This document shows positions 42,743-50,676 of a DNA stretch of 64,000 nt, piece by piece; within the stretch, counting starts at the first letter, position 1; each line of letters begins with the position of its first letter. This DNA comes from JADJPO01 sp963750395. Its GTDB lineage: Bacteria; Actinomycetota; Actinomycetes; Actinomycetales; Kineosporiaceae. Below the pieces are notes generated by a model. That model made no database searches. It worked only from the letters and a program-made list of their open reading frames with translations, and was not told the DNA's origin. Made by a program: the position numbers and the translations under genes. The stretch lies in the NCBI GenBank assembly GCA_963750395.1, contig CAVVQM010000016.1, positions 1-64,000 on the forward strand. Reading direction: 5' to 3'.

Positions 42743-43288
42743 GTGTCCGGCGACGATCGCGGCGGGACGCTGCGGACCACGCCTCTGGCCGACATGCGCC
42801 CGGAGGACGTCCTGGGCGAGAGCGAATCGGCTCGGTTGACGTACTTCGACGGCAGCTCCCGGCTGGTCCTGATCAGCGATCGCGAGACCTCCTTCCCGAC
42901 GGGCGAGCTGATCGTGTCCCAGACGGACCGGGACGGCGTGATCACCATGTGCAACGACGCGTTCGTGCTCATGTCCGGGTACTCCAAGGGGGAGCTGATG
43001 GGCGCGCCGCACTCGATCCTGCGCCACCCGGACATGCCACGCGCCGCCTTCGCCGACCTGTGGGAGACCGTGAGCGCGGGTCGACGCTGGACCGGGTACG
43101 TCAAGAACCTGCGCAAGGACGGCGGCTTCTACTGGGTGTTCGCCACCGTCATTCCCAAGGTGCGCGCGGGCGAGGTCATCGGCCATACCTCGGTGCGACG
43201 CCAGCCGTCACGGCGCCGGGTCGAGGCGGCCGCGCAGCTGTACTCCTCGATGCGCGCAGACGAGTCGTCGGGGGCGAACGCCCGGTGA
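42743..43288 (+). CDS. PAS domain protein (aerotaxis-receptor-like)
   Basis: The 181-residue soluble protein has one PAS domain, close to the flavin-binding Aer type: GELIVSQTDRDGVITMCNDAFVLMSGYSKGELMGAPHSILRHPDMPRAAFADLWETV and GYVKNLRKDGGFYWVFATVIP. No output domain follows. It starts at GTG 42743, four bases after the roadblock stop. It would sense redox or oxygen if FAD is bound, and overlaps the next gene in GTGA. Confidence 0.88.
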   Translation: MSGDDRGGTLRTTPLADMRPEDVLGESESARLTYFDGSSRLVLISDRETSFPTGELIVSQTDRDGVITMCNDAFVLMSGYSKGELMGAPHSILRHPDMPRAAFADLWETVSAGRRWTGYVKNLRKDGGFYWVFATVIPKVRAGEVIGHTSVRRQPSRRRVEAAAQLYSSMRADESSGANAR

Positions 43289-44031
43289 CCTACCAGCTCG
43301 CGATCAGCCCCGACGTCCATGCCCGGGACCTGCCCGGCTGGTTCGTGCTCAACACCCGGCTGCAGCGCTTGCTCGGCCTCGGCATGCACGCGACCATCTA
43401 CGACGACTTCGATGCTCTGCACGAGGCCTATTCCGGCGGCCGGGTCGATCTGGTCTACGCCAACGCCGCGGACACGGTTCGACTGGTACGTGACCACGGC
43501 TATCTGCCGGTCGCGATACCCCGCGAGGTCGCTGACGAGGCGGCCGTCGTCGTCGCGGACACCGGTCCGGCCACACTGGAGGATCTGCCCGAGAGATTGA
43601 CGGTCGCGGCCACCAACGCGCCGGACGTCGAGCGGATCTGCCGCATCCTGCTCGAGCCCGCCGACCTGGGCCACGAGCAGATCGACATCATGATCCACCG
43701 CAACTACGTCCTGGTCGCCAAGGCCCTCCTGACCGGCACGGCGCAGGCGGGGTTCTTCCTGCGCAGGGCCTACGACGACCTCTCGGCGGTCACCCGGGCC
43801 GGGTTGCGCCCGCTGATCTCCAGCCAGATCTACGTCGTCACGCACTGCCTCCTGGTCAGCCCGGCCAGCGCCGCGGTGGTCGAGGGGTTGTGGACGGCCC
43901 TGAGCGCACTGGGCGATGACCCGGGGCAGGCGGAGCTACTGGCCAGTCTCGGCGTTCCTCGCGGCTGGCAGCGCACCACCGGCACCGAGGTCGAGTTCAT
44001 GATCGACCTCATGGACGCGCTCGAGCAGTGA
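43285..44031 (+). CDS. PhnD-like periplasmic-binding-fold protein without signal peptide
   Basis: The 248-residue protein resembles phosphate/phosphonate (PhnD/SsuA-type) binding proteins: YDDFDALHEAYSGGRVDLVYANAADTVRLV, LTVAATNAPDVERICRILLEPADLG and YVLVAKALLTGTAQAGFFLRRAYDDL. The start GTG 43285 overlaps the PAS stop and there is no signal sequence, so it is likely a cytosolic ligand sensor, not a transporter subunit. No ABC permease or ATPase is adjacent. It is the last gene of the sensory run. Confidence 0.78.
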   Translation: MTYQLAISPDVHARDLPGWFVLNTRLQRLLGLGMHATIYDDFDALHEAYSGGRVDLVYANAADTVRLVRDHGYLPVAIPREVADEAAVVVADTGPATLEDLPERLTVAATNAPDVERICRILLEPADLGHEQIDIMIHRNYVLVAKALLTGTAQAGFFLRRAYDDLSAVTRAGLRPLISSQIYVVTHCLLVSPASAAVVEGLWTALSALGDDPGQAELLASLGVPRGWQRTTGTEVEFMIDLMDALEQ

Positions 44032-44109
44032 CAACCCGCCGACCCCGCCCGACCACTCGGCGGCACCTCGCCGTCCGGACCCGTCGGCCCGCTCATCTAG
44101 CCTGACGGG

Positions 44110-45204
44110 ATGCCGAAACCAGCCGCAGCCGAGGTGGACGCCGGCGGGCGTGCCGTCCGGGTCAGCAGTCCCGACCGGGTGATCTACCCGGCCACCGAAC
44201 GCACGCCGGAGGTGACCAAGCTGATGGTCGCCCAGTACGTCGCCGACGTGGGCACGGCCTTGTTGCGCGCGGTGCGCGAGCGGCCGACGGCCCTGGAGCG
44301 CTGGCCCTCCGGGGTGCTGCCCGGTTTCCAGCTGGCCACCGGCCGGCCCGGCGAGGACGCCGACGCGTTCTACCAGAAGCGGGTTCCCAAGGGCGCTCCG
44401 GACTACCTGGAGACGGCCCGGATCACCTTTCCCTCCGGGCGCAGCGCCGAGGAGATCTGCCCGACCGAGGTCGCGGTACTCGTCTGGTGCGCGCACATGG
44501 GCACGATCACCTTCCACCCGTGGCCGGTGCGGCGCGCCGACCCCGATCGACCCGACGAACTGCGGATCGACCTGGACCCCCAGCCGGGAACGTCGTTCAT
44601 CGACGCGGTCCGGGTGGCCGGCATCGCCCGGGAGCTCCTCGCGGAGGTGGGCCTGACCGGGTGGGCGAAGACCTCCGGCAAGGCCGGCGTCCACATCTAC
44701 GTGCGGATCGAGCCACGCTGGGAGTTCGCGGAGGTTCGCCACGCCGCGATCGCCTTCGGCCGCGAACTGGCCCGCCGCGACGACCAGGTCACCGTGGCCT
44801 GGTGGAAGGAGGAACGCGGCGAACGGATCTTCGTCGACTACAACCAGAACTGCCGCGATCGCACCATCGCCTCGGCCTACTCGCTGCGTCCCGTGCCCGG
44901 AGCGCCGGTGTCCACTCCCCTGACCTGGGCGGATCTGGCCGAGCTGGTCGAACCGAGCGACCTGAACCTGTTCACCGTGCCGCAGCGGCTGACCGAGCAC
45001 GGCGACCCCTGGGCCGGGATGGACGAGGCCGCGGGGTCACTCGAGCCGTTGCTGCAGATGTGGCGGTCGGATCGAGAGGCCGGCCTCGGCGAGCTGCCGT
45101 TCCCCCCGGACCATCCGAAGATGCCGGGCGAGCCGCCGCGGGTGCAACCGAGCAAGAAGGTCGCAGAACACTGGGACGCCGACGGCAATCGGATCGGCGA
45201 CTGA
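44110..45204 (+). CDS. stand-alone LigD-type polymerase/primase (NHEJ Prim-Pol)
   Basis: Polymerase domain of the LigD family as a separate 364-residue protein. It has SSPDRVIYPATERTPEVTK, FYQKRVPKGAPDYLETARI, the metal-binding LRIDLDPQPGTSF (DxD), KTSGKAGVHIYVRI and VDYNQNCRDRTIASAYSLRPVPGAPVSTPLTW, all typical of the nonhomologous end-joining Prim-Pol. No ligase, nuclease or Ku gene is in the window. It has its own 78-base upstream gap. Confidence 0.92.
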   Translation: MPKPAAAEVDAGGRAVRVSSPDRVIYPATERTPEVTKLMVAQYVADVGTALLRAVRERPTALERWPSGVLPGFQLATGRPGEDADAFYQKRVPKGAPDYLETARITFPSGRSAEEICPTEVAVLVWCAHMGTITFHPWPVRRADPDRPDELRIDLDPQPGTSFIDAVRVAGIARELLAEVGLTGWAKTSGKAGVHIYVRIEPRWEFAEVRHAAIAFGRELARRDDQVTVAWWKEERGERIFVDYNQNCRDRTIASAYSLRPVPGAPVSTPLTWADLAELVEPSDLNLFTVPQRLTEHGDPWAGMDEAAGSLEPLLQMWRSDREAGLGELPFPPDHPKMPGEPPRVQPSKKVAEHWDADGNRIGD

Positions 45205-45205
45205 G

Positions 45206-46426
45206 GTGGGGCGCCCCTCCGCCCCGACCTCCGGTTCGAGCCCACTGCCCCCGGGGCCGTGGCAGGACGTGGCCAGGGCCACCCGCCTGCTGGACGAGCG
45301 GGGTCGCCTGGCGGCCACGATATTCGCCGAGATGAGCGCCCTCGCGACGGCCACCGGCTCGGTGAACCTCGGCCAGGGCTTCCCGGACACCGACGGGCCG
45401 TCCGAGGTGCTCGAGGCGGCGGTGCGCGCCATCCGGGGCGGAGCCAACCAGTACCCACCCGGACGAGGCCGTCCCGAACTGCGCGCGGCCGTCGTCGCGC
45501 ACCAGAGACGCTTCTACGACATCGACCTCGACCCGGATCGGCAGGTGCTGATCACCGTCGGGGCCACCGAGGGGATCGCGGCGGCGATCCTGGCGCTGTG
45601 CTCGCCGGGTGAGGAGGTCGTGATGCTGGAGCCGTACTTCGACTCCTACGCGGCCGTCGTCGCGCTGGCGGGCGCGGTCCGGCGGACCGTGCCGCTGCGC
45701 TTCCCGGACTTCGACCTGGACGTCGACGCCCTCGCGGACGCCGTGACGCCCCGAACGCGCGTGCTGCTGCTGAACTCCCCGCACAATCCGACCGGCCGAG
45801 TCCTCACCCGCGGCGAGCTGTCCGCGATCGCCGAGCTGGCCGTGGCGAACGACCTGGTCGTGGTCGCCGACGAGGTCTACGAGCATCTGACCTTCGACGG
45901 TGCCGAGCACGTGCCGATCGCGACCCTGCCGGGCATGGCGGAGCGAACCCTGACCGTCTCGTCGGCGGGCAAGACGTTCTCGGTGACCGGCTGGAAGATC
46001 GGCTGGATCACCGGACCGTCCGGGCTCGTCGACGCGGCGATGACGGTCAAGCAGTTCCTCAGCTACGTCTGCGCGGGACCGCTGCAACTGGCCGTCGCCG
46101 AGGGGCTCGGTCTGCCCGATGCGCTCTACAACGATCTGGTCCGGCGGCTGCAGGCCGGCAGGGACCAGCTGGTCGGCGGGCTGACCGGGGTCGGCCTGAG
46201 GGTGGCCCCGACCAGCGGCACATACTTCGTCATCGTCGATGCGGCACCCCTGGGTTTCGCCGACGGGGTCGAGTTCTGCCGGGTGCTGCCCGAGCGGGCC
46301 GGCGTGGTGGCCATCCCGGTGCGGGTCTTCTGCGACCTACCGGGCGCCGAGTCCCTGGTCCGTTTCGCGTTCTGTAAACGGCCCGAGGTGCTCGCCGACG
46401 CCGTCCATCGCCTGCGCCGGCTCTGA
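45206..46426 (+). CDS. class I/II pyridoxal-phosphate aminotransferase
   Basis: The 406-residue fold-type I aminotransferase has SVNLGQGFPDTDGP, QYPPGRGRPELRAAVV, LNSPHNPTGRVLT, VVVADEVYEHLTFDG and the PLP Lys in SSAGKTFSVTGWKIGW. It resembles actinobacterial DapC/YbdL-type enzymes (N-succinyldiaminopimelate or methionine/kynurenine aminotransferase). The exact substrate cannot be decided. The GTG start lies one base after the LigD-type stop. Confidence 0.92.
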   Translation: MGRPSAPTSGSSPLPPGPWQDVARATRLLDERGRLAATIFAEMSALATATGSVNLGQGFPDTDGPSEVLEAAVRAIRGGANQYPPGRGRPELRAAVVAHQRRFYDIDLDPDRQVLITVGATEGIAAAILALCSPGEEVVMLEPYFDSYAAVVALAGAVRRTVPLRFPDFDLDVDALADAVTPRTRVLLLNSPHNPTGRVLTRGELSAIAELAVANDLVVVADEVYEHLTFDGAEHVPIATLPGMAERTLTVSSAGKTFSVTGWKIGWITGPSGLVDAAMTVKQFLSYVCAGPLQLAVAEGLGLPDALYNDLVRRLQAGRDQLVGGLTGVGLRVAPTSGTYFVIVDAAPLGFADGVEFCRVLPERAGVVAIPVRVFCDLPGAESLVRFAFCKRPEVLADAVHRLRRL

Positions 46427-46453
46427 CGCCCCGGGGCGGGCGCGGTGCGCCCC

Positions 46454-47383
46454 TCAGCCCAGCTCCGCCACGGCGCGTTCGGCCTCGCTCACCTGCGCCT
46501 GCGCGGCTCGCCGGGCCTGGACGGCGTCGCTGACCGCATCGAGCCGGGCCCGGTCCTCCGCCTCGGCCTCGGCGAGTTCGATGCGGGCGGACTCGACGCG
46601 GCGGCGAGCGGCGTCGGAGGCCGCGCGGGCGTCGTCCACGGCGGCGTCGGCCGCCGCGAGCGCCCGCCGTGACCTGGCCAACGCGAGTTCCGCGTGCCGT
46701 CGCGCGCCCTCGGCGCGGGCCTGCCGCTCGGCGTCCTCGGCGCGGGCCTGCAGCTCGGCGTCCTCGGCCGGCGACACCCCGGACGGCGCCCCCGCCGGCT
46801 CGGCCGAGCGCCCGCCCCGGATCACGGCCAGCGCGACACCGGTCCCGGTGCGGGCCACGGCATCGGCGACGTCGACGTCCCCGAACCCCGAGTACCGCAG
46901 GGCCCGGGTCAGCGTGCCGGAGGTGAACGCGGCCGTGGCCGCGGGGCTGGCCAGGGCCGCCACGGCGCTGTCACGTACCTCGGTCAGCGTCGCCGGGCTG
47001 AGCCGCTCACCGGCCTGCTCGGCATGCCGGGCGGCGGCGCGCACCACCTCGTTCAGCACTCGATCCCGCTCCGCGCGCAGGTCCTTGAGGGCCGCGGCGT
47101 CCAGCCGGGTCTGGGCCGAACGGAGCTCCCCGGCGAGCCGGCTCAGCGCCTGAATCGTCGGGGGGTCCCGGCGCACGAGGTGGTTGACCGCCCATGCGGC
47201 GACGGTCGGCTTGCGCAGGGCGCCGATCTCCCGTGCGGCCGCCCGGTCCCCGTCCTGGCGGGCGGCCCGGACCAGCGCGGTGCGGCGCCCGGTGAAGTCG
47301 GACGGCGCCGCCGCATAGAGCTCACCTGCGGCAATCACCACCCGCTGCTCGACCGCTGCGTCGTCTGGTGGTTCGGGACTCAC
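46454..47383 (-). CDS. hypothetical actinobacterial protein with coiled-coil C-terminus
   Basis: The 309-residue soluble protein starts at GTG 47383 (SPEPPDDAAVEQRVVIAAGEL). The N-terminal half has a conserved-looking ALVRAARQDGDRAAAREIGALRKPTVAAWAVNHLVRRDP segment common to unnamed actinobacterial proteins; residues 205-305 form an Ala/Arg/Glu-rich coiled coil. The function is unknown. It is convergent with the aminotransferase gene, with stops 27 bases apart. Confidence 0.75.
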   Translation of the reverse strand: MSPEPPDDAAVEQRVVIAAGELYAAAPSDFTGRRTALVRAARQDGDRAAAREIGALRKPTVAAWAVNHLVRRDPPTIQALSRLAGELRSAQTRLDAAALKDLRAERDRVLNEVVRAAARHAEQAGERLSPATLTEVRDSAVAALASPAATAAFTSGTLTRALRYSGFGDVDVADAVARTGTGVALAVIRGGRSAEPAGAPSGVSPAEDAELQARAEDAERQARAEGARRHAELALARSRRALAAADAAVDDARAASDAARRRVESARIELAEAEAEDRARLDAVSDAVQARRAAQAQVSEAERAVAELG

Positions 47384-47441
47384 GGGCCCCAGGCTAGACG
47401 CCCTCGCGACCCCGTCCTGGCAGACCGGGACGCGCGAACCC

Positions 47442-47894
47442 TCAGGCCCGGGTCGCGGCCCGGGCGGCGTCGCGCATCCGGTCCAGCACGGCCTCCTGCT
47501 CGGGCGTCGTGCCGCGGGAGGCCGCCGGGGCGATCCCGGTGGCATGCGCGATCAGCGGGATGTCGGGGCCGTCGCCGTCGGACACCCGAGCCATCGCCCA
47601 GCGCACGAAGACCGGCTCGGGGATCTCGGCGGTCTCGAGCAGGGTCACGTGTTCGTGGCGGCCGTCACGCTCGATCCTCTCGTAGAGGGATCGCACCGTC
47701 TGCTCCTCCCCCTCCAGGACCTGGACGAAGACATCGTCGATGATCAGCAGGGCACCACACAGGCCACGCTTCTTGTTGTTCGAACGGGCCTGGGTGAACA
47801 ACTCACCGAGGGCAGCCCTGCGCTGATCCTGGCGGATCCGGCTGCGGCTGCGGTACATGAGTCGGATGATCGGCTCCGGGGCCGGCTCGACCAT
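47442..47894 (-). CDS. BLUF-domain blue-light sensor
   Basis: The 150-residue single-domain BLUF protein binds FAD and senses blue light. The key residues line up with AppA: Tyr14 (RLMYRS), Asn40 (ARSNNKK), Gln58 (FVQVLEGE), Trp99 and Met101 (RWAM), and the RHEHVTLLETAEIPEPVF segment is typical. The C-terminal 45 residues have no known output domain. Start ATG 47894 with GGGAG upstream. It stands near the sensory cluster but is transcribed separately. Confidence 0.88.
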   Translation of the reverse strand: MVEPAPEPIIRLMYRSRSRIRQDQRRAALGELFTQARSNNKKRGLCGALLIIDDVFVQVLEGEEQTVRSLYERIERDGRHEHVTLLETAEIPEPVFVRWAMARVSDGDGPDIPLIAHATGIAPAASRGTTPEQEAVLDRMRDAARAATRA

Positions 47895-48139
47895 GGGCTC
47901 ATCTCCCTGATTCGCACCTCTGAGCGGCGGGACGCCGCCGCGAGCGCCCTCATGGTCGCAACCCCACACCGATCGGCACGTCTCACTTTGCGACGCGCAG
48001 CGGCCCCCGGTGGGAGCGGCTCGAGATGAGGTCGTGGACACCGCGACCTCTCGTCCCCAGACGCCTGACCCGGCCCGGTGTCCACAGGTGGGGGCGCCGC
48101 ACCCGAGGGAAGCCTCGGCCGACGCCCAGGCTCGGGGAC

Positions 48140-48772
48140 ATGGCCGTTCCTCGAATCTGCGTCGCCGTCGCCCTCGCGTCGGCCCTCCTCGTCCCGTCGC
48201 ACCCGGCCCCGAGCGCCGCAGCCCTCGCTCCGGACGCGCCATCGCGGGGGCCCACCGCGGTGGTCGACTCACCTCCCACCGCGGTGGCGCCCGTCCCGGC
48301 GCCGGCGATCTCACCGGTGGACGGGGCAGGGTCGCAGGCCGCGGTGACGGCCCGGCCCGGCTGGAGCTGGCCCCTGGCGCCGCTCCCGCAGGTCATCTCC
48401 GCGTTCTCACCCGGGCCCTGGCGATGGTCGCCCGGTCACCGAGGGGTCGACCTCGCGGCCGTCACCGGGCAGCCGGTTCTGGCCGCGGGTGCGGGTGTGA
48501 TCACGTTCGCGGCCGCCGTCGCCGGACGCGGCGTGGTCGTCGTCAGCCATCCGGGAGGGCTGCGCACCACCTACGAACCTGTGGCGAGCGACCTGCGACT
48601 GGGCACGGTCGTCCCGCTGGGCGCCCCCATCGGCACGATCGAGGCCGCGGGCTGGCACTGCGCCCCACGGGCATGCCTGCACTGGGGGCTCAAGCGCGGG
48701 CAGGCCTACCTCGATCCGCTGCTGCTGACCCGACGGCCGGCCCGGCCGGTGCTGCTGCCCCTGATCCGGTAG
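48140..48772 (+). CDS. M23 family peptidase, secreted
   Basis: The 210-residue exported protein (signal: RICVAVALASALLVPSHPAPSAAA) has a C-terminal LytM domain: SPGPWRWSPGHRGVDLAAVTGQPVLAAGAGVITFAAAVAGRG with HxxxD zinc ligands, and the final motif CAPRACLHWGLKRGQAYLDP in place of HxH. This type is regularly encoded between rpsB/tsf and whiG in actinobacteria. It probably cuts peptidoglycan or is a regulator of amidases. About 245 bases upstream have no gene. Confidence 0.88.
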   Translation: MAVPRICVAVALASALLVPSHPAPSAAALAPDAPSRGPTAVVDSPPTAVAPVPAPAISPVDGAGSQAAVTARPGWSWPLAPLPQVISAFSPGPWRWSPGHRGVDLAAVTGQPVLAAGAGVITFAAAVAGRGVVVVSHPGGLRTTYEPVASDLRLGTVVPLGAPIGTIEAAGWHCAPRACLHWGLKRGQAYLDPLLLTRRPARPVLLPLIR

Positions 48773-48807
48773 CCGACCCGGTCGCTCGATCCGATCCGCC
48801 GGGTCGG
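48773..48807. terminator. hairpin shared by convergent M23 and whiG genes
   Basis: The perfect 9-bp arms CCGACCCGG and CCGGGTCGG fill the complete 35-base gap between the two stop codons. It can serve as a two-way terminator. Confidence 0.7.
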
Positions 48808-49617
48808 TCAGCCGACCTCGGCCATCTTCACCCGGAGCTGAAGCACGGCCTTGGTGTGCATCTGACAGATCCGGGACTCGGTGACACCGAGCACGCGGCC
48901 GATCTGGGCGAGGGTCAGGCCCTCGTAGTAGTAGAGGGTGATGACGATCTTCTCCCGTTCGGGAAGCTGGTTGATCGCCCGGGAGAGGATGAATTTGGTC
49001 TCCTCGGTCTCGAAGGCCGAGACCGGGTCGAGGGCCTTCGGATCCTCCAGGGTGTCGACCAGGGAGAGCTTGTCCCCCTTCTCCCCGCCCACGGTGAGCA
49101 GCTCGTCGAGCGCGACCACGTTGACGTAGGACACCTGGCTGAAGATCGCGTGGAGTTCGGGCAACGAGATCCCGAGCCGCTCGGCGACCTCCGGTTCCGA
49201 GGGCGCGCGGTGCAGTTCCGCCTCGAGCGAGGAGTAGGCGCGCTCCACCTCGCGGGCCTTGTAGCGGATCGAGCGCGGGATCCAGTCGATGGCCCGCAGC
49301 TCATCGATGATCGCCCCGCGGATCCGCGAGATGGCGTAGGTCTCGAACTTGATCGCCCGTTCGATGTCGAACTTCTCGATCGCGTCGATCAGCCCGAAGA
49401 CCCCGTAGGAGACCAGGTCGGCCTGCTCGATGTTGGGCGGCAGGCCGACCCCGACGCGGCCGGCGACGTACTTCACGAGCGGGGAGTACTGCAGGATCAG
49501 CCGTTCCCGAAGAGCGAGATCGCCGCTGGCCTTGAAGTCCTCCCAGAGCCGGCGCAGGGCGGCCTCGTTGGCGGCGACCCGGTCCTCGTCGTCAACCGTG
49601 ACCTTGTCGGCGACCAC
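48808..49617 (-). CDS. whiG: RNA polymerase sigma factor of the FliA/WhiG type
   Basis: The 269-residue sigma-28-family factor has LILQYSPLVKYVAGRVGVGLP (region 2), DLVSYGVFGLIDAIEKFD, FETYAISRIRGAIIDELRAIDWIPRS and region 4 LPEREKIVITLYYYEGLTLAQIGRVLGVTESRICQMH. WhiG triggers spore formation in Streptomyces; FliA drives motility genes elsewhere; the context (near rpsB and xerC) fits actinobacterial WhiG. GTG start at 49617 has a G-rich Shine-Dalgarno. Confidence 0.93.
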   Translation of the reverse strand: MVADKVTVDDEDRVAANEAALRRLWEDFKASGDLALRERLILQYSPLVKYVAGRVGVGLPPNIEQADLVSYGVFGLIDAIEKFDIERAIKFETYAISRIRGAIIDELRAIDWIPRSIRYKAREVERAYSSLEAELHRAPSEPEVAERLGISLPELHAIFSQVSYVNVVALDELLTVGGEKGDKLSLVDTLEDPKALDPVSAFETEETKFILSRAINQLPEREKIVITLYYYEGLTLAQIGRVLGVTESRICQMHTKAVLQLRVKMAEVG

Positions 49618-49639
49618 CCGTCGCCCCCCTTTCCCGGCC

Positions 49640-50608
49640 TCAGGCGCGCGGGTGGGCCTGACGGTGTCCGGCCCGCAGCCGCTCGACTGAGACGTGTGTG
49701 TAGATCTGCGTCGTTGACAGCGTAGCGTGACCGAGCAGTTCCTGAACGCTACGAAGGTCCGCGCCGCCGTCAAGAAGGTGAGTTGCCGCCGAATGGCGTA
49801 GTCCGTGCGGACCGATCCGCGGCGCGGACTCGACCGCCTCACTCAGTCTGCGCACCACCGCGCGCACCTGCCGCTGGTCCACCCGCCGCCCACGACGGCC
49901 GACGAAGAGGGCCCGGCCGGTGGTCTCGGGGCGGCCCGCGGCGTCCAGGACCACCGCGCGGTCCGAATCGAGCCATCGCCCCAGCACCCGGGCGGCGGGC
50001 ACCCCGAACGGGACCACGCGCTCCTTGGCCCCCTTGCCGAGCACCCGGACGGCGCGCCGCTCGAGGTCCACCCCGTCGACGTCCAGGCCGGTGAGCTCAC
50101 CCACCCGGATGCCCGTGGCATAGAGCAGCTCGACCATCGCGCGATCGCGCACGGCCATCGCCCGATGCACCGGAGCGTCCGCGCCCACCTCGGGCGCCCC
50201 CGTCACCCCGGCCCCGGTCCCGGCCGCGGCCAGATCCAGCAGCGTCTCGGCCTGATCCCGCCGCAGGACCGAGGGCAGCCGTTGACCGGTCTTCGGGGTC
50301 CGCAGCCGCGCACCGGCGTCCTGGGAGGCGCGACCGGTCCGGACCAGCCACCGGGTGAAGGACCGGGCGCTGGCCGCCCGCCGGGCGAGGGTGGTCCTGG
50401 CCAGGCCCGCTGCGGTCATCGCCGCGAGCCATGACCGCAGCAGCGCCAGATCCAGCTCGCCGGCGCCACGGCCCCGCTGCTGCGCGAACTCGAGCAGGGC
50501 GGTGACGTCCCCGAGGTAGGCACGGCGGGTGTGCTCCGATCGTCCCCGTTCGAGGACCAGATGGTCCTCGAACGCGGCCAGCAGCTCCCGATGCCCCTCG
50601 ACGCCCAT
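49640..50608 (-). CDS. xerC: tyrosine recombinase XerC-like
   Basis: The 322-residue site-specific recombinase for chromosome dimer resolution. It has an N-terminal SAM-like domain (LLAAFEDHLVLERGRSEHTRRAYLGDVTALLEF) and the catalytic residues Arg (ATGIRVGEL), Lys (LGKGAKERVVPF), HGLRHSAATHLL, His in LGHATLSTTQIY and the nucleophile Tyr. The ATG at 50608 lies 69 bases after the dprA stop; as sequenced the dprA frame runs into it because of a frameshift. Confidence 0.92.
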   Translation of the reverse strand: MGVEGHRELLAAFEDHLVLERGRSEHTRRAYLGDVTALLEFAQQRGRGAGELDLALLRSWLAAMTAAGLARTTLARRAASARSFTRWLVRTGRASQDAGARLRTPKTGQRLPSVLRRDQAETLLDLAAAGTGAGVTGAPEVGADAPVHRAMAVRDRAMVELLYATGIRVGELTGLDVDGVDLERRAVRVLGKGAKERVVPFGVPAARVLGRWLDSDRAVVLDAAGRPETTGRALFVGRRGRRVDQRQVRAVVRRLSEAVESAPRIGPHGLRHSAATHLLDGGADLRSVQELLGHATLSTTQIYTHVSVERLRAGHRQAHPRA

Positions 50609-50676
50609 CGACCCACGGTGCGCGGGCAAACCCCCCGAGCTCAAGGCGACGCGCGGGTGGCCGGGCGTCGACCTCG

